From the NCBI RefSeq assembly GCF_018070075.1, contig NZ_JAGPXE010000014.1, positions 62,001 through 126,000 of the forward strand: DNA of 64,000 nucleotides, given 5' to 3'. The notes below the pieces were generated by a model that saw only the letters and a program-made list of their open reading frames with translations, was not told the origin of the DNA and did no database searches. Origin of the DNA: Saccharopolyspora endophytica. Lineage in GTDB: Bacteria; Actinomycetota; Actinomycetes; Mycobacteriales; Pseudonocardiaceae. How positions within the stretch are numbered: position 1 is the stretch's first letter; every line of letters starts with the position of its first letter. The translations under genes were made by a program, and so were the position numbers. Positions 26,471 through 35,509 of this stretch are shown one piece after another.

Positions 26471-27694
26471 TTACCAGGTGACGGGGAGCTCGTAGACGCC
26501 GTAGACGGCGCCGTTGTGCTTGAACGGGATCTCGTCGAGCTCGACAGCGGCCCGCAGCGTCGGGATCCGCTTGTACAGCGTGCTGTAGACGACCTGCAGC
26601 TCCATCCTGGCCAGCGGCTGGCCGAGGCATTGGTGGACGCCGAAGCCGAAGGCGACGTGCCTGCGGGCGTCGCGGGTGAGGTCGAGGCGGTCGGGGTCGT
26701 CGAAGACCTCCGGGTCCCGGTTGCCGATGTCGTTGGGCATGATGACGCCCTCGCCCGCGCGGATCAGCTGCCCGCCGACCTCGATGTCCTCCAGCGCGAC
26801 CCGGCGGCGCCCGTTGTGCGTGATGTGCAGGTAGCGCAGCAGTTCCTCGACCGCGCCGGCCACGACCTTGGGGTCCTCGGTCTCGCGCACCAGTGCCAGC
26901 TGCTCGGGGTGCTCCAGCAGCGCGAGGGTGCCCAGGGCGATCATGTTGGCGGTCGTCTCGTGCCCGGCGATGAGCAGCAGCACGCCCATCTGCGCGACGT
27001 CCGCGCGCTCCAGCTCACCGGCCTTCACCCGCTCGCACAGGCCGGAGAGCAGGTCGTCGCCGGGGTTGTCGAGCTTGCGGCCGACGAGGTCGTCCAGGTA
27101 ACCGGTGAGGTCGCCCATCGCCTCGGCGCGCTGCTCGGGCGTGGCGTCCCTGCGGATGATGACCTTGCTGTTGTCCTGGAAGAAGTCGTGGTCGGAGTAG
27201 GGGACGCCGAGCAGTGCGCAGATCACCAGCGACGGCACCGGCAGCGCGAACGCCTCGACGAGGTCCACCGGTTTCGGTCCGGCGAGCAGCGCGTCGATCT
27301 GGTCGTCGACGATCTTCTGCACCGCGGGTCGCATCGCTTCGATGCGCTTGACGGTGAACGGCGCGGTCACCATCCGGCGCTGCCGCGCGTGCTCCGGGTC
27401 GTCCATCAGGATGAAGCTGATCTTCGAGCCGCCGGGCGGCGCGGGCACGCCGCGCGGGTAGCCGGGCCGGTCGGCGTCGGAGCTGATGCGCGGGTCGGCG
27501 AGCACCGCGCGCTGGTCGGCGTAGCGGGTCACCAGCCACGGCGTGGTGCCGTCGGCGAGCCGCACCCGGTGGATCGGTGCCTCTTCCTGCAGGGCCTTGA
27601 GCCGCGGCGGCGGGTCGAAGGGGCACCCCGACGCGCGGGTCATGGGGTATTCGGGGATCTCCGCCTCGTCGGCCGGGTGCAGCGTGTTGGTCAT
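26471..27694 (-). CDS. Cytochrome P450
   Basis: 407 aa from ATG 27694. The I-helix oxygen-activation motif is AGHETTAN, the ExxR motif is in VEELLRYLHI, and the heme-binding loop is FGFGVHQCLG with C356. These place it among soluble class I bacterial P450s such as CYP105 relatives. The ferredoxin gene follows; no reductase is adjacent. It is divergent from an efflux-type MFS gene across an operator candidate, which fits inducible detoxification or secondary metabolism (inference). Confidence 0.93.
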   Translation of the reverse strand: MTNTLHPADEAEIPEYPMTRASGCPFDPPPRLKALQEEAPIHRVRLADGTTPWLVTRYADQRAVLADPRISSDADRPGYPRGVPAPPGGSKISFILMDDPEHARQRRMVTAPFTVKRIEAMRPAVQKIVDDQIDALLAGPKPVDLVEAFALPVPSLVICALLGVPYSDHDFFQDNSKVIIRRDATPEQRAEAMGDLTGYLDDLVGRKLDNPGDDLLSGLCERVKAGELERADVAQMGVLLLIAGHETTANMIALGTLALLEHPEQLALVRETEDPKVVAGAVEELLRYLHITHNGRRRVALEDIEVGGQLIRAGEGVIMPNDIGNRDPEVFDDPDRLDLTRDARRHVAFGFGVHQCLGQPLARMELQVVYSTLYKRIPTLRAAVELDEIPFKHNGAVYGVYELPVTW

Positions 27695-27751
27695 GCCGAC
27701 CTTCCTCGTGATCGTGGTCGTGCTGACCCGAAACTAGTGGGACCGACTGGA

Positions 27752-27769
27752 TTAAGTCAACTGACTGAA
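27752..27769. promoter_or_regulatory. Inverted repeat between P450 and MFS genes
   Basis: TTAAGTCA (27752-27759) and TGACTGAA (27762-27769) form an 8-bp inverted repeat with one mismatch and a 2-bp centre. It lies midway between the divergent starts in an AT-rich patch. It is a candidate TetR- or MarR-type operator; no such regulator is nearby. Confidence 0.4.
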
Positions 27770-27820
27770 TTAGGCTATCCGGGACGACACCGGACAGTTC
27801 GAACGAGAGGTTCCCCGAGC

Positions 27821-29278
27821 ATGCGAGCAATTCCCGGCAAAGCGGAGAAATCCGCTGCTCCAGGGGAAGATCGATCGAACCTCGTGGTCCTGGTGCTGGC
27901 CTTCGCCGGCATCTCGGTCGCGATGACCCAGACCACGGTGATCCCGCTGGTGCCGATGCTCCCGGGCCTGCTGCACGCTTCCGCGGCCGACACCGCCTGG
28001 GCGGTCACCGCGACGCTGCTCGCCGGCGCCGTGGCCACCCCGGTCGTCGGGCGCCTCGGGGACATGCACGGCAAGCGGCGGATGCTGCTGATCAGCCTGG
28101 CGATGCTCATCCTCGGTTCGGCCCTCTGCGGCGTGAGCAGCTCGCTGCCGATGATCGTGATCGGCCGCGTCATGCAGGGCCTGTCCTCCGGCGTGATCGC
28201 GCTGGGCATCAGCATCATGCGCGACGAGCTCCCCGCCGAGCGGCTCGGCTCGGCGACCTCGCTGATGAGCGCCTCGCTCGGCGTCGGCGGTGCGCTGGGC
28301 CTGCCCGCTGCCGCGTTCCTCGCCGAGCGCACCGACTGGCACGTGCTGTTCTGGACCTCGGCCGCGCTCGGAGCGTTGGCCACCGCGCTCGTGGTGACCT
28401 TCGTGCCCGAGTCGCCGGTGCGCTCCGGCGGGCGCTTCGACCCGCTCGGCGCGCTCGGGCTCTCGGCCGGGCTGATCTGCCTGCTGCTGGTGGTGTCCAA
28501 GGGCGCGAGCTGGGGCTGGGGGAGCGCGACCACGCTCGGGCTCGCCGCTGCGGGCGTCGTGGTGTTCGGCGTGTGGGGCTGGTGGGAGCTGCGCGTGGCC
28601 GCGCCGCTGGTGGACCTGCGCACCATCACCCGCCGCCAGGTGCTGCTGACCAACATCGCCTCGGCGGTCTTCGGCTTCGCCATGTTCGCGATGTCCCTGG
28701 TGCTCCCGCAGGTCCTGCAGCTGCCCACCGGAACCGGCTACGGCCTCGGGCAGACCATGCTCGCCGTCGGCATCGTGATGGCGCCCTCCGGTCTGGTGAT
28801 GATGGCGATGTCGCCGGTCTCGGCCCGCACCTCGAAGGCACGCGGGCCGAAGGTGACGTTGATGATCGGTGCCGTGGTCGTCGCCGCAGGGTACGGGCTC
28901 GGCGTGGTGTTCATGTCGCAGCTGTGGCAGCTGATCGTCGTCTCGAGCGTCATCGGCGCCGGGATCGGCCTGGCCTACGGTGCGATGCCCGCGCTGATCA
29001 TGGGTGCCGTTCCGGTGTCGGAGACCGCTGCGGCCAACAGCCTCAACACGCTGATGCGCTCCATCGGGACCTCGGTGTCCAGCGCGGTGGCCGGGGCCGT
29101 GCTCGCGCAGATGACCACCGGCTTCGGGCCGATCACCGTGCCGTCGCAGGCGGGCTTCCAGGTGATCATGGGCATCGGCTGCCTCGCCGCCCTGGCGGCG
29201 CTGAGCATCGCGGCGTTCCTGCCCGGCAAGGAGCGGCCCGTCGAGGCCGTTCTGGTCACCGCGCGTGCGGCGCGCTGA
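27821..29278 (+). CDS. MFS drug-efflux-type transporter (DHA2-like)
   Basis: 485 aa from ATG 27821; the frame upstream is only antisense to the P450. About fourteen hydrophobic helices are present. MTQTTVIPLVPMLPGL and GRLGDMHGKRRMLL are the DHA-family helix 1 and loop 2-3 segments. The divergent P450/ferredoxin unit shares its promoter region, so a common inducer is likely. Confidence 0.85.
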   Translation: MRAIPGKAEKSAAPGEDRSNLVVLVLAFAGISVAMTQTTVIPLVPMLPGLLHASAADTAWAVTATLLAGAVATPVVGRLGDMHGKRRMLLISLAMLILGSALCGVSSSLPMIVIGRVMQGLSSGVIALGISIMRDELPAERLGSATSLMSASLGVGGALGLPAAAFLAERTDWHVLFWTSAALGALATALVVTFVPESPVRSGGRFDPLGALGLSAGLICLLLVVSKGASWGWGSATTLGLAAAGVVVFGVWGWWELRVAAPLVDLRTITRRQVLLTNIASAVFGFAMFAMSLVLPQVLQLPTGTGYGLGQTMLAVGIVMAPSGLVMMAMSPVSARTSKARGPKVTLMIGAVVVAAGYGLGVVFMSQLWQLIVVSSVIGAGIGLAYGAMPALIMGAVPVSETAAANSLNTLMRSIGTSVSSAVAGAVLAQMTTGFGPITVPSQAGFQVIMGIGCLAALAALSIAAFLPGKERPVEAVLVTARAAR

Positions 29279-29358
29279 AATCGGTTGCGGGCGGTGGTTG
29301 AATCGTTCGAGGAGCGCGGTGCGACCGGCCGCGTCGAGAGCTGCGTGAGGAATGCGTG

Positions 29359-30324
29359 ATGAGTGAGGCTGCGCCGCCGGTCCCCTTCGACCCCGAGCTG
29401 GAGGTCTTCCTGAAGTCCATGCCCAGCACCGGGATGGGCTTCACGCTGGAGGACGTTCCGAAGCTGCGGGAGATGTCGCGGCAGTTCACCACCGACGAGC
29501 AGCTCCAGGCCGACGGGTTCACCGTCGAGCACCGCGCGGTTCCCGGGCCGCAGGGCGCTCCCGAGGTGCCGCTGGTGATCGTGCGGCCGTCCGAGGCGAC
29601 CGGTCCGCTGCCGGTCGTCTACTCGATCCACGGCGGCGGCATGATCATGGGCGATCACCGGCAGGCGCTCGACGTCATGGCCACCGAGTGGGGCCGCGAG
29701 CTGGGGTGCGCGATCGTGTCGGTGGACTACCGGGTGGCGCCGGAGAACCCGCACCCCGCACCGGTTCAGGACTGCTACGCCGGGCTGAGCTGGATCGCCG
29801 AGCACGGCGCGGATCACGGCTTCGACACCGAGCGGATCGTCATGACCGGCGGCAGCGCGGGCGGCGGGCTGGCCGCCGGAGTGGCGCTGATGAGCCGGGA
29901 CCTCGACGGGCCGAAGACCATCGGGCTGCTGCTGCAGGCCCCGATGCTCGACGACCGCAACGACACCCCGTCGGCGCACCAGATGCGCGGGCTGGGCATC
30001 TGGGACCAGCAGGCCAACGAGGTCGGCTGGACCGCGCTGCTCGGCGATTCCCGCGGCGGCGGCGACGTCTCGCCCTACGCGGCTCCCGCGCGCGCCGAGG
30101 ACTTGTCCGGGCTGCCGCCGACGTTCATCGACGTCGGCTCCGCCGAGACCTTCCGCGATGAGGACGTCGCCTTCGCCACCCGCATCTGGCAGGCCGGCGG
30201 AGTCGCCGAACTGCACGTCTGGCCCGGTGGTTTCCACGGGTTCCGGATGTTCCCCGGAGCCCAGCTGAGCAAGTCGGCCGCCGAAACACGGACGGCGTGG
30301 CTTCGGCGCATCGTCAACACCTGA
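29359..30324 (+). CDS. Alpha/beta hydrolase, hormone-sensitive-lipase family esterase
   Basis: 321 aa. ATG 29359 is preferred over GTG 29356 because GAGGAA ends 6 bases before it. The oxyanion motif HGGG is at 91-94. The nucleophile is S166 in GGSAGG. The acid is in FIDVGSAETFRDE and the His in GGFHGF near the C-terminus. It is a cytosolic carboxylesterase of family IV, with unknown substrate. Confidence 0.92.
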   Translation: MSEAAPPVPFDPELEVFLKSMPSTGMGFTLEDVPKLREMSRQFTTDEQLQADGFTVEHRAVPGPQGAPEVPLVIVRPSEATGPLPVVYSIHGGGMIMGDHRQALDVMATEWGRELGCAIVSVDYRVAPENPHPAPVQDCYAGLSWIAEHGADHGFDTERIVMTGGSAGGGLAAGVALMSRDLDGPKTIGLLLQAPMLDDRNDTPSAHQMRGLGIWDQQANEVGWTALLGDSRGGGDVSPYAAPARAEDLSGLPPTFIDVGSAETFRDEDVAFATRIWQAGGVAELHVWPGGFHGFRMFPGAQLSKSAAETRTAWLRRIVNT

Positions 30325-30391
30325 GCGGTCGCGGGTTCTGAGTCCGAACTGACCGGACACGCAGGACCTCGATCAGGCTGAACGAGCGGAT

Positions 30392-30451
30392 TCGAATTTC
30401 GCGCGAAATTCGACCTGGAACTTCGGATGTCGAATTTCGCGCGAAATTCGA
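30392..30451. repeat. Paired palindrome, copy 2
   Basis: Two perfect 22-bp palindromes (30392-30413 and 30430-30451), identical to the core of copy 1, with centres 38 bp apart and a 16-nt spacer unrelated to that of copy 1. The pair lies between the convergent esterase and M14 peptidase genes, 14 bp from the peptidase stop. Confidence 0.9.
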
Positions 30452-30465
30452 ACGGCCCCCTCCGG

Positions 30466-31467
30466 TCAGTCGCCGGCGCGGGTGGTGGCTGCCGGGATGG
30501 GCTCGCCGCGGGGCGGGATGGCCTCGGCCTCGGCGGGGTCGACCGAGGCGACCGAGCCGTCGGCCGTGGCCTCGGCGATGGCGTGCATGGAGTCCAGCGC
30601 CGAGGTGATCTGGAACTGCTCGTGCTCCGGACCCATGTCGCTGAGCTCGATGAGCACGCTGCCGCTGCCCAGCAGGCCGTAGGCGTTGCGGGCGATGCCC
30701 TGGTAGTCGCCGCCCGGGTACTGGGAGACGTTGGCGCCACCGGCGTCCATCGCGGACCGCGCGACCACCGAGACCTGCTTGGCCAGGTTCAGCGGTTCTT
30801 CCGCGACGCCCGGAGTCGTCGGCCACATCAACGACGCGGTGATCTCACGTCCGTCGCCGCCGACGTAGCGGCCCTGCATGTGGTAGTCGACCGAGATGTG
30901 CGGCTGGAAGTCGGCGTGGTGCCGTCGGATCAGACCCGCTTCGGTCGCCGGGTTGTCCTCCGGTGCCACCGCGGGGTCGTGGTAGCGGTTGATGTCGTAG
31001 CCCTTGCCCGCTTCGCCGAACTCCGGATCGGCGTCCGGGTCGTAGTTGTAGCGCCAGTTGTGCTCGTGACCGTCGGGGTTGGCGCGCACCACCACGTCGA
31101 CGGTCACCTGCTCGCGCAGCCAGCGCTGGTGCTGATCGTTGCCGATGCCGACCTCGCGCAGGAATTCCAGGGCCGCAGGGGTTCCCAGCGGCTCGTCACC
31201 GTGCTGCTGGGTGACGTAGAGGATGCGCTGCGGGCCGTGCCCGACCCGCGCGCTCCACACCGGCCGCTGCTGGTTGCTGGCGCCGATCGGGGTCACCCGG
31301 ACCTCACCGCGGCTGCGGACCTGCAGGTCGAGCAGCTGCCGGGCCAGTTCCTCGGTGCTCGGCCGCGGGGCGATCTCGCGCGCCGCGCCCGCCGGAGCGA
31401 CGAGCCCGAGCGCCGTCACCACGGCGATCAACGCCGACAACAGGGCACAACGTATGGAATTCGACAT
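30466..31467 (-). CDS. Secreted M14 family zinc carboxypeptidase
   Basis: 333 aa with a Sec signal: a basic start, a hydrophobic core to about residue 25, then APAGAA cleavage. Zinc ligands are H89 and E92 in QQHGDEP and probably H196 in VDYHMQG. NPDGHEHNWRY and YDINRYH are the substrate-binding Asn/Arg segments of M14. VLIELSDMG near the C-terminus holds the candidate catalytic Glu. It probably trims peptides outside the cell. Confidence 0.88.
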   Translation of the reverse strand: MSNSIRCALLSALIAVVTALGLVAPAGAAREIAPRPSTEELARQLLDLQVRSRGEVRVTPIGASNQQRPVWSARVGHGPQRILYVTQQHGDEPLGTPAALEFLREVGIGNDQHQRWLREQVTVDVVVRANPDGHEHNWRYNYDPDADPEFGEAGKGYDINRYHDPAVAPEDNPATEAGLIRRHHADFQPHISVDYHMQGRYVGGDGREITASLMWPTTPGVAEEPLNLAKQVSVVARSAMDAGGANVSQYPGGDYQGIARNAYGLLGSGSVLIELSDMGPEHEQFQITSALDSMHAIAEATADGSVASVDPAEAEAIPPRGEPIPAATTRAGD

Positions 31468-31509
31468 GACGACGAAGTCTGCAAGCCCGGACCGGCAGCC
31501 GCAAGATCC

Positions 31510-32010
31510 CTACAGGTCGCGTCGCATGCAGGCCCTCGGCCACGCGTCCAGCCCGGCGACCGCCTCGGCGGCGCGGATCTCCCGCAGCCCCGGGGTGAGC
31601 TCGTCGTCGGCGAGGTACCGGAACCCGCAGCGCAGGTAGTAGGGCCCGTTCCAGGCGACCTCGGTGAAGGTGGTCAGCGTCAGCGCCGGCAGGCCACGAT
31701 CCCGCGCCCAGTCCGCGAGGGTCTCGATGAGCCTGAAACCGATTCGCCGACCGGCATGATCCGGGTGCACGGAGACCTGCTCGACGTGCGCGCACCCGTC
31801 GACGACCTCGGCGATCAGGTACGCCACCGGAACGTCCTCGACGACCGCGACCCACGCCCGCCCGGCCTCCTGGAACTCCCGCAGCACCGCCGGGGACGGA
31901 GGTTCGTCGGAGGCCACCAGGTCCATCGCGACGTCGGCGAACGGCCTGCCCGCCGCCCGCTCCACCTCGCGCAGCATCGGAAGATCGTCTTCCTCGGCCA
32001 ACCGGATCAT
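31510..32010 (-). CDS. GNAT family N-acetyltransferase
   Basis: 166 aa; ATG 32010 with GGGAGGT 7 bases upstream (a GTG one codon earlier is possible). The acetyl-CoA motif is VEQVSVHPDHAGRRIGFRLI, and motif B is seen in YYLRCGFRYL. The substrate is unknown. It is 42 bp downstream of the M14 peptidase start and faces a methyltransferase gene on the other strand. Confidence 0.88.
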   Translation of the reverse strand: MIRLAEEDDLPMLREVERAAGRPFADVAMDLVASDEPPSPAVLREFQEAGRAWVAVVEDVPVAYLIAEVVDGCAHVEQVSVHPDHAGRRIGFRLIETLADWARDRGLPALTLTTFTEVAWNGPYYLRCGFRYLADDELTPGLREIRAAEAVAGLDAWPRACMRRDL

Positions 32011-32121
32011 CACAGCACCTCCCGCACCAGCTTCGCAGCTCCCGCACCCTGGTACCGGATTTCAGCGGAGATCCGGGGCGACGTGGTGTGCCTGGCCGGG
32101 GGAGCGTTGTCACTTCGGGTG

Positions 32122-32946
32122 ATGGTGTCGCAGGAGCGTTGCGGGGCGTGGGCGGTGGATGTTCCCGATGTGGATTGCGCGACGCCGAACGCGGCGCGGA
32201 TCTACGACTACGACCTCGGCGGTGAGCACAACTTCGCGGCCGATCGCGCCGCGTGGGAGGAGATCCAGCGCGCGGTGGCGCCGACGGGGCCGTTCATCGC
32301 CCGCGCCAATCGGGCGTTCCTGCAGCGCGCCGTGCGGTTCTGCCTGGACCGAGGGATCGACCAGTTCCTGGACCTGGGCTCGGGAATCCCGATCGTGGGC
32401 GACGTGCACGAGATCGCGCAGTCCCGCGATCCCCGGGCGCGGGTGCTCTACGTCGACGTCGAGCCGGTCGCCGTCGCGCACACCCGCCACCTGCTGGAGA
32501 GCGACGACGGCGAAGGCATCGTCCACGCCGACGTCCGCGATCCCGACGCCGTGCTGGGAGCGGCGGAAACCGTCCGCCTGCTGGACTTCTCGCGCCCGGT
32601 GGCGCTGCTGACGGTGGCCGTCCTGCACTACATCACCCCGCAGGAGCAGGCCGGGATGCACCGCTACCGCGACGTGCTCGCCCCGGGGAGCGCCGTGGTG
32701 ATCTCCACGCTCACCGCCGACGAGCGCGAGGAGGAGGCCGCCCGCGTCGAGCGGTTCTTCGCCGAGAACGCCGCCACCCAGGTCACCTTCCGCACCCGGG
32801 ACGAGGTGCGAGCGCTCTTCGACGGCACCGAGCTGGTGCCACCCGGAGTCGTGTGGACCCCGCAGTGGCGCCCCGACCCGGCCGACCCCCACGGCTGGGA
32901 ACCGCACCGCGCGGGCTGCTGGGCCGGCGTGGGCCTCGTGCGCTGA
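32122..32946 (+). CDS. DUF574 SAM-dependent methyltransferase
   Basis: 274 aa from ATG 32122. It is a member of the actinobacterial DUF574/Methyltransf_19 group. ATPNAARIYDYDLGGEHNFAAD and RANRAFLQRAVRF are hallmark segments, and the SAM site is FLDLGSGIP. Genomes of this group carry many copies. The substrates are unknown. Confidence 0.88.
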   Translation: MVSQERCGAWAVDVPDVDCATPNAARIYDYDLGGEHNFAADRAAWEEIQRAVAPTGPFIARANRAFLQRAVRFCLDRGIDQFLDLGSGIPIVGDVHEIAQSRDPRARVLYVDVEPVAVAHTRHLLESDDGEGIVHADVRDPDAVLGAAETVRLLDFSRPVALLTVAVLHYITPQEQAGMHRYRDVLAPGSAVVISTLTADEREEEAARVERFFAENAATQVTFRTRDEVRALFDGTELVPPGVVWTPQWRPDPADPHGWEPHRAGCWAGVGLVR

Positions 32947-33160
32947 CTGCTAGCATCGCACCGCCTCGTTCGAGGCGTTCCCCGCCGGAAATCCACCGGC
33001 CTCCGCACCTCCGCTGTTGGAGGCGGTTTCACGCCGCCGCGGCGCACGTGCCCGGATTTGCTCGGCAACGCCCGGTACCTCGCGCTGAACGGCGCCGGGG
33101 CGGTGTCCGAAGTCGTGGCGGTGGGCGTGTTGCTCACGGTTCCCGCGGTCGTGCTCGGGG

Positions 33161-34078
33161 TCAGGTGTGGGTGAGGAAGGTGTTCAGGTCTTCGCGCTGG
33201 GGTGAGGTGGCCGGGCCTCGGTGCTGGACCGACAGGGCGGCTGCCGCGTTGGCGCGGAGTGCGGCCGTGGGCAGGTCCGCGCCTTCGAGGAGCATCGCGG
33301 CGAGGACACCGCAGTGGGTGTCCCCGGCTCCGTTGGTGTCCACCGGGGTGACCGGGAAGCCCGGGATGCGTTGCGTGGCACCGCCGACGGTGAGCAGGCA
33401 GCCCGACGGGCCGTCGCGCAGGACGACCGCGGCCGAACCGCCCAGCCGACCTGCCAACTTCCCGGCTGCGACCTCGGAGTCGGTCGCGCCCGCGAGGACG
33501 CGGGCCTCCTCGGCGTTGCAGCTGAGCACGTCCACCCTCGGCAGCACCGCGTCGAGCACGTCGACGGGGATGTCGGCGACCAGCGGGCACGGGTCGAGCA
33601 GCACCCGCGAACGAACCCCCGGCAGCCAGGCCAGCAGCGCCTCCCGGTTGGAGGGGTGCAGCAGGCTGTAGCCGCTGAGGTAGACGACGTCGGCCGCCTC
33701 GGTGCGCACCTTCGCCAGCTGCTCCGGCAGCAGCCGTCCCTCCGCGCCGACGCCGGTGACGAACGTGCGCTCGCCACCGGACTCCACCAGAGCGACGCAG
33801 ATCCCGTTGTCCGAGTCGGGCTGCTGCGGCTGCGCGGCCTCGATCCCCTCGGCGCGCAGCGCTTCTCGCGCCTGGTCGGCGAAGCGCCCGGTGCCGTGCG
33901 CGCCCGCGTAGACCACCTCGGCGCCCGATCGAGCGGCGGCGGCCATCACGTTGAACCCGCCACCGGGCAGCAGTTCGGTGCTCTCGGCGAGCACGTCACC
34001 GCCCGTCGGCGGCAGCGACGGCACCCGCATCACCAGGTCCAGCACCACCTGGCCGGTGTGCACCAGGCGCCCGGTCAT
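33161..34078 (-). CDS. PfkB family sugar/nucleoside kinase
   Basis: 305 aa. ATG 34078 overlaps the permease stop by 4 bp. The ribokinase fold is clear: GGGFNVMAAAARSGAEV near residue 40, and the catalytic anion-hole motif DTNGAGDTHCG near 245-255 with its Asp base. It is the last gene of a four-gene operon with a GntR regulator, an ADP-ribosylglycohydrolase and an NCS1 permease. E. coli YegV is the comparable kinase in yegTUVW. Its phosphoryl acceptor is probably a nucleoside or ribosyl compound (inference). Confidence 0.9.
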   Translation of the reverse strand: MTGRLVHTGQVVLDLVMRVPSLPPTGGDVLAESTELLPGGGFNVMAAAARSGAEVVYAGAHGTGRFADQAREALRAEGIEAAQPQQPDSDNGICVALVESGGERTFVTGVGAEGRLLPEQLAKVRTEAADVVYLSGYSLLHPSNREALLAWLPGVRSRVLLDPCPLVADIPVDVLDAVLPRVDVLSCNAEEARVLAGATDSEVAAGKLAGRLGGSAAVVLRDGPSGCLLTVGGATQRIPGFPVTPVDTNGAGDTHCGVLAAMLLEGADLPTAALRANAAAALSVQHRGPATSPQREDLNTFLTHT

Positions 34079-35499
34079 GCCGCGGCCTTGCGGCTGCCGC
34101 CCAGCAGCGCGTAGACGCCCGCGGAGATCACGAAGGTGATCACCCAGCCCAGCCCATTCTCGCCCAGCCAGGTCTCGGCGAGCAGGCCGGTGAAGAAGTC
34201 GTTGCTGCTGAACAGGTATCCGACCACGATGGCCAGCGCCCACGCGAAGAACGCGCGCGGCTCGACCCCGCCCCGGTACCAGTAGGAGCTGGTGCTGCGC
34301 ATGTCCATCAGCCCGGCCGGGTCGTAGGTCGTGCGGTGCAGCATGTCGGTCAGGAACACGCCGAGCCACGCGGTGATCGGGATGGCCAGCAGGCTGATGA
34401 AGGTGACGAACGGGTCGTAGAAGCTGTCGGCGACGAGCATGAAGTAGATCGAGCCGAGGAAGGTCACGACCACGTCCACGGCGACCGCGTAGACCCGCTT
34501 GATGTTGATGCCCATGGTCAGCGTCGACAGCCCCGCCGAGTACACCGACAGGTGGTTGGACAGCAGCAGTCCGCCGACCGCGGCGATCAGGTACGGAACG
34601 GCCATCCACGCGGGCAGCATCGCGCGGATCGCCGCCACCGGGTCGCCGGCCTCGGCCAGCGCCGGATCACCCGCCGAGAGCAGCGATCCCAGCGAGATCA
34701 GCAGGATCAGCGGGATGCCCGCGCCCACGGCGGCCGAGGCGACCAGCGAACCGGCCTTGACGGCGGGGGACTGGTACCGCGACATGTCCGCCGAGGCGTT
34801 CGCCCAGCCGATGCCGGTACCGGCGGCGATCGTGCCGATGCCCGCGATCACCACGCCGATCGGGGCGGGGGAGGCCGCGCCGACCGCGTGCCAGTCGATG
34901 GTCGCGACCAGGCTGATCGCGACCACGATGTTCAGCGCGCCGAAAACCCACGTGGCCCAGCGCTGCACGGCCACCAGGACCTTGTGGCCGAGGCCGGAGA
35001 CCACCATCGTCAGCAGCTCGAAGATCGCGATGCAGATGATCGTCAGCAGCGGTGTCGCCTTGGCCTCACCGGCGGTGCCGAACAGGATCGCGCACAGCGA
35101 CAGCAGCGCGAACGCCGCCGTGGTGGTGTTGACGGTCTCCCAGCCCAGGCGGGAGATCAGCGACACCACGGTCGGACCGGCGTTGCCGTGCACGCCGAAG
35201 ACCGCGCGGGAGAGCGTCAAACCCGGTGCGCCGCCGCGTCGTCCGGCGATCGAGACCACGCCGACGATCGCGAACGAGCCGACCGAACCGATCACCGCGA
35301 CGATCGCCGCCTGCCAGAAGGACAGACCTTCGGCGACGAGCGTCGCGCCCAGGGGTAAGCCCAGGATCGAGATGTTGGCGGCGAACCAGACCCAGAACAG
35401 CTGCATCGGATGGCCGGTGCGCTCCTCCTCCGGAACCGGCTCGATCCCACGGGTCTCCAGGGCGCTCTCCGCGTTCTCGGTCGTGGCCTCGCGGACCAT
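34075..35499 (-). CDS. NCS1 family nucleobase/nucleoside permease
   Basis: 474 aa with about twelve helices. The start is hydrophilic and acidic. GWANASADMSRYQSP and LLLSNHLSVYSAG correspond to the substrate-gating helices of cytosine/purine permeases. It likely imports a purine, pyrimidine or nucleoside derivative for the hydrolase and kinase encoded with it. It starts 10 bp after the ADP-ribosylglycohydrolase gene and overlaps the kinase by 4 bp. Confidence 0.9.
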   Translation of the reverse strand: MVREATTENAESALETRGIEPVPEEERTGHPMQLFWVWFAANISILGLPLGATLVAEGLSFWQAAIVAVIGSVGSFAIVGVVSIAGRRGGAPGLTLSRAVFGVHGNAGPTVVSLISRLGWETVNTTTAAFALLSLCAILFGTAGEAKATPLLTIICIAIFELLTMVVSGLGHKVLVAVQRWATWVFGALNIVVAISLVATIDWHAVGAASPAPIGVVIAGIGTIAAGTGIGWANASADMSRYQSPAVKAGSLVASAAVGAGIPLILLISLGSLLSAGDPALAEAGDPVAAIRAMLPAWMAVPYLIAAVGGLLLSNHLSVYSAGLSTLTMGINIKRVYAVAVDVVVTFLGSIYFMLVADSFYDPFVTFISLLAIPITAWLGVFLTDMLHRTTYDPAGLMDMRSTSSYWYRGGVEPRAFFAWALAIVVGYLFSSNDFFTGLLAETWLGENGLGWVITFVISAGVYALLGGSRKAAA

Positions 35500-35509
35500 G
35501 CGATCTCCT

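Noticed and set aside
32122..32946. An 839-residue plus-strand frame beginning at 30427 that ends in the DUF574 methyltransferase
   Set aside because: The upstream part is antisense to the M14 peptidase and acetyltransferase genes; the methyltransferase family begins at ATG 32122.
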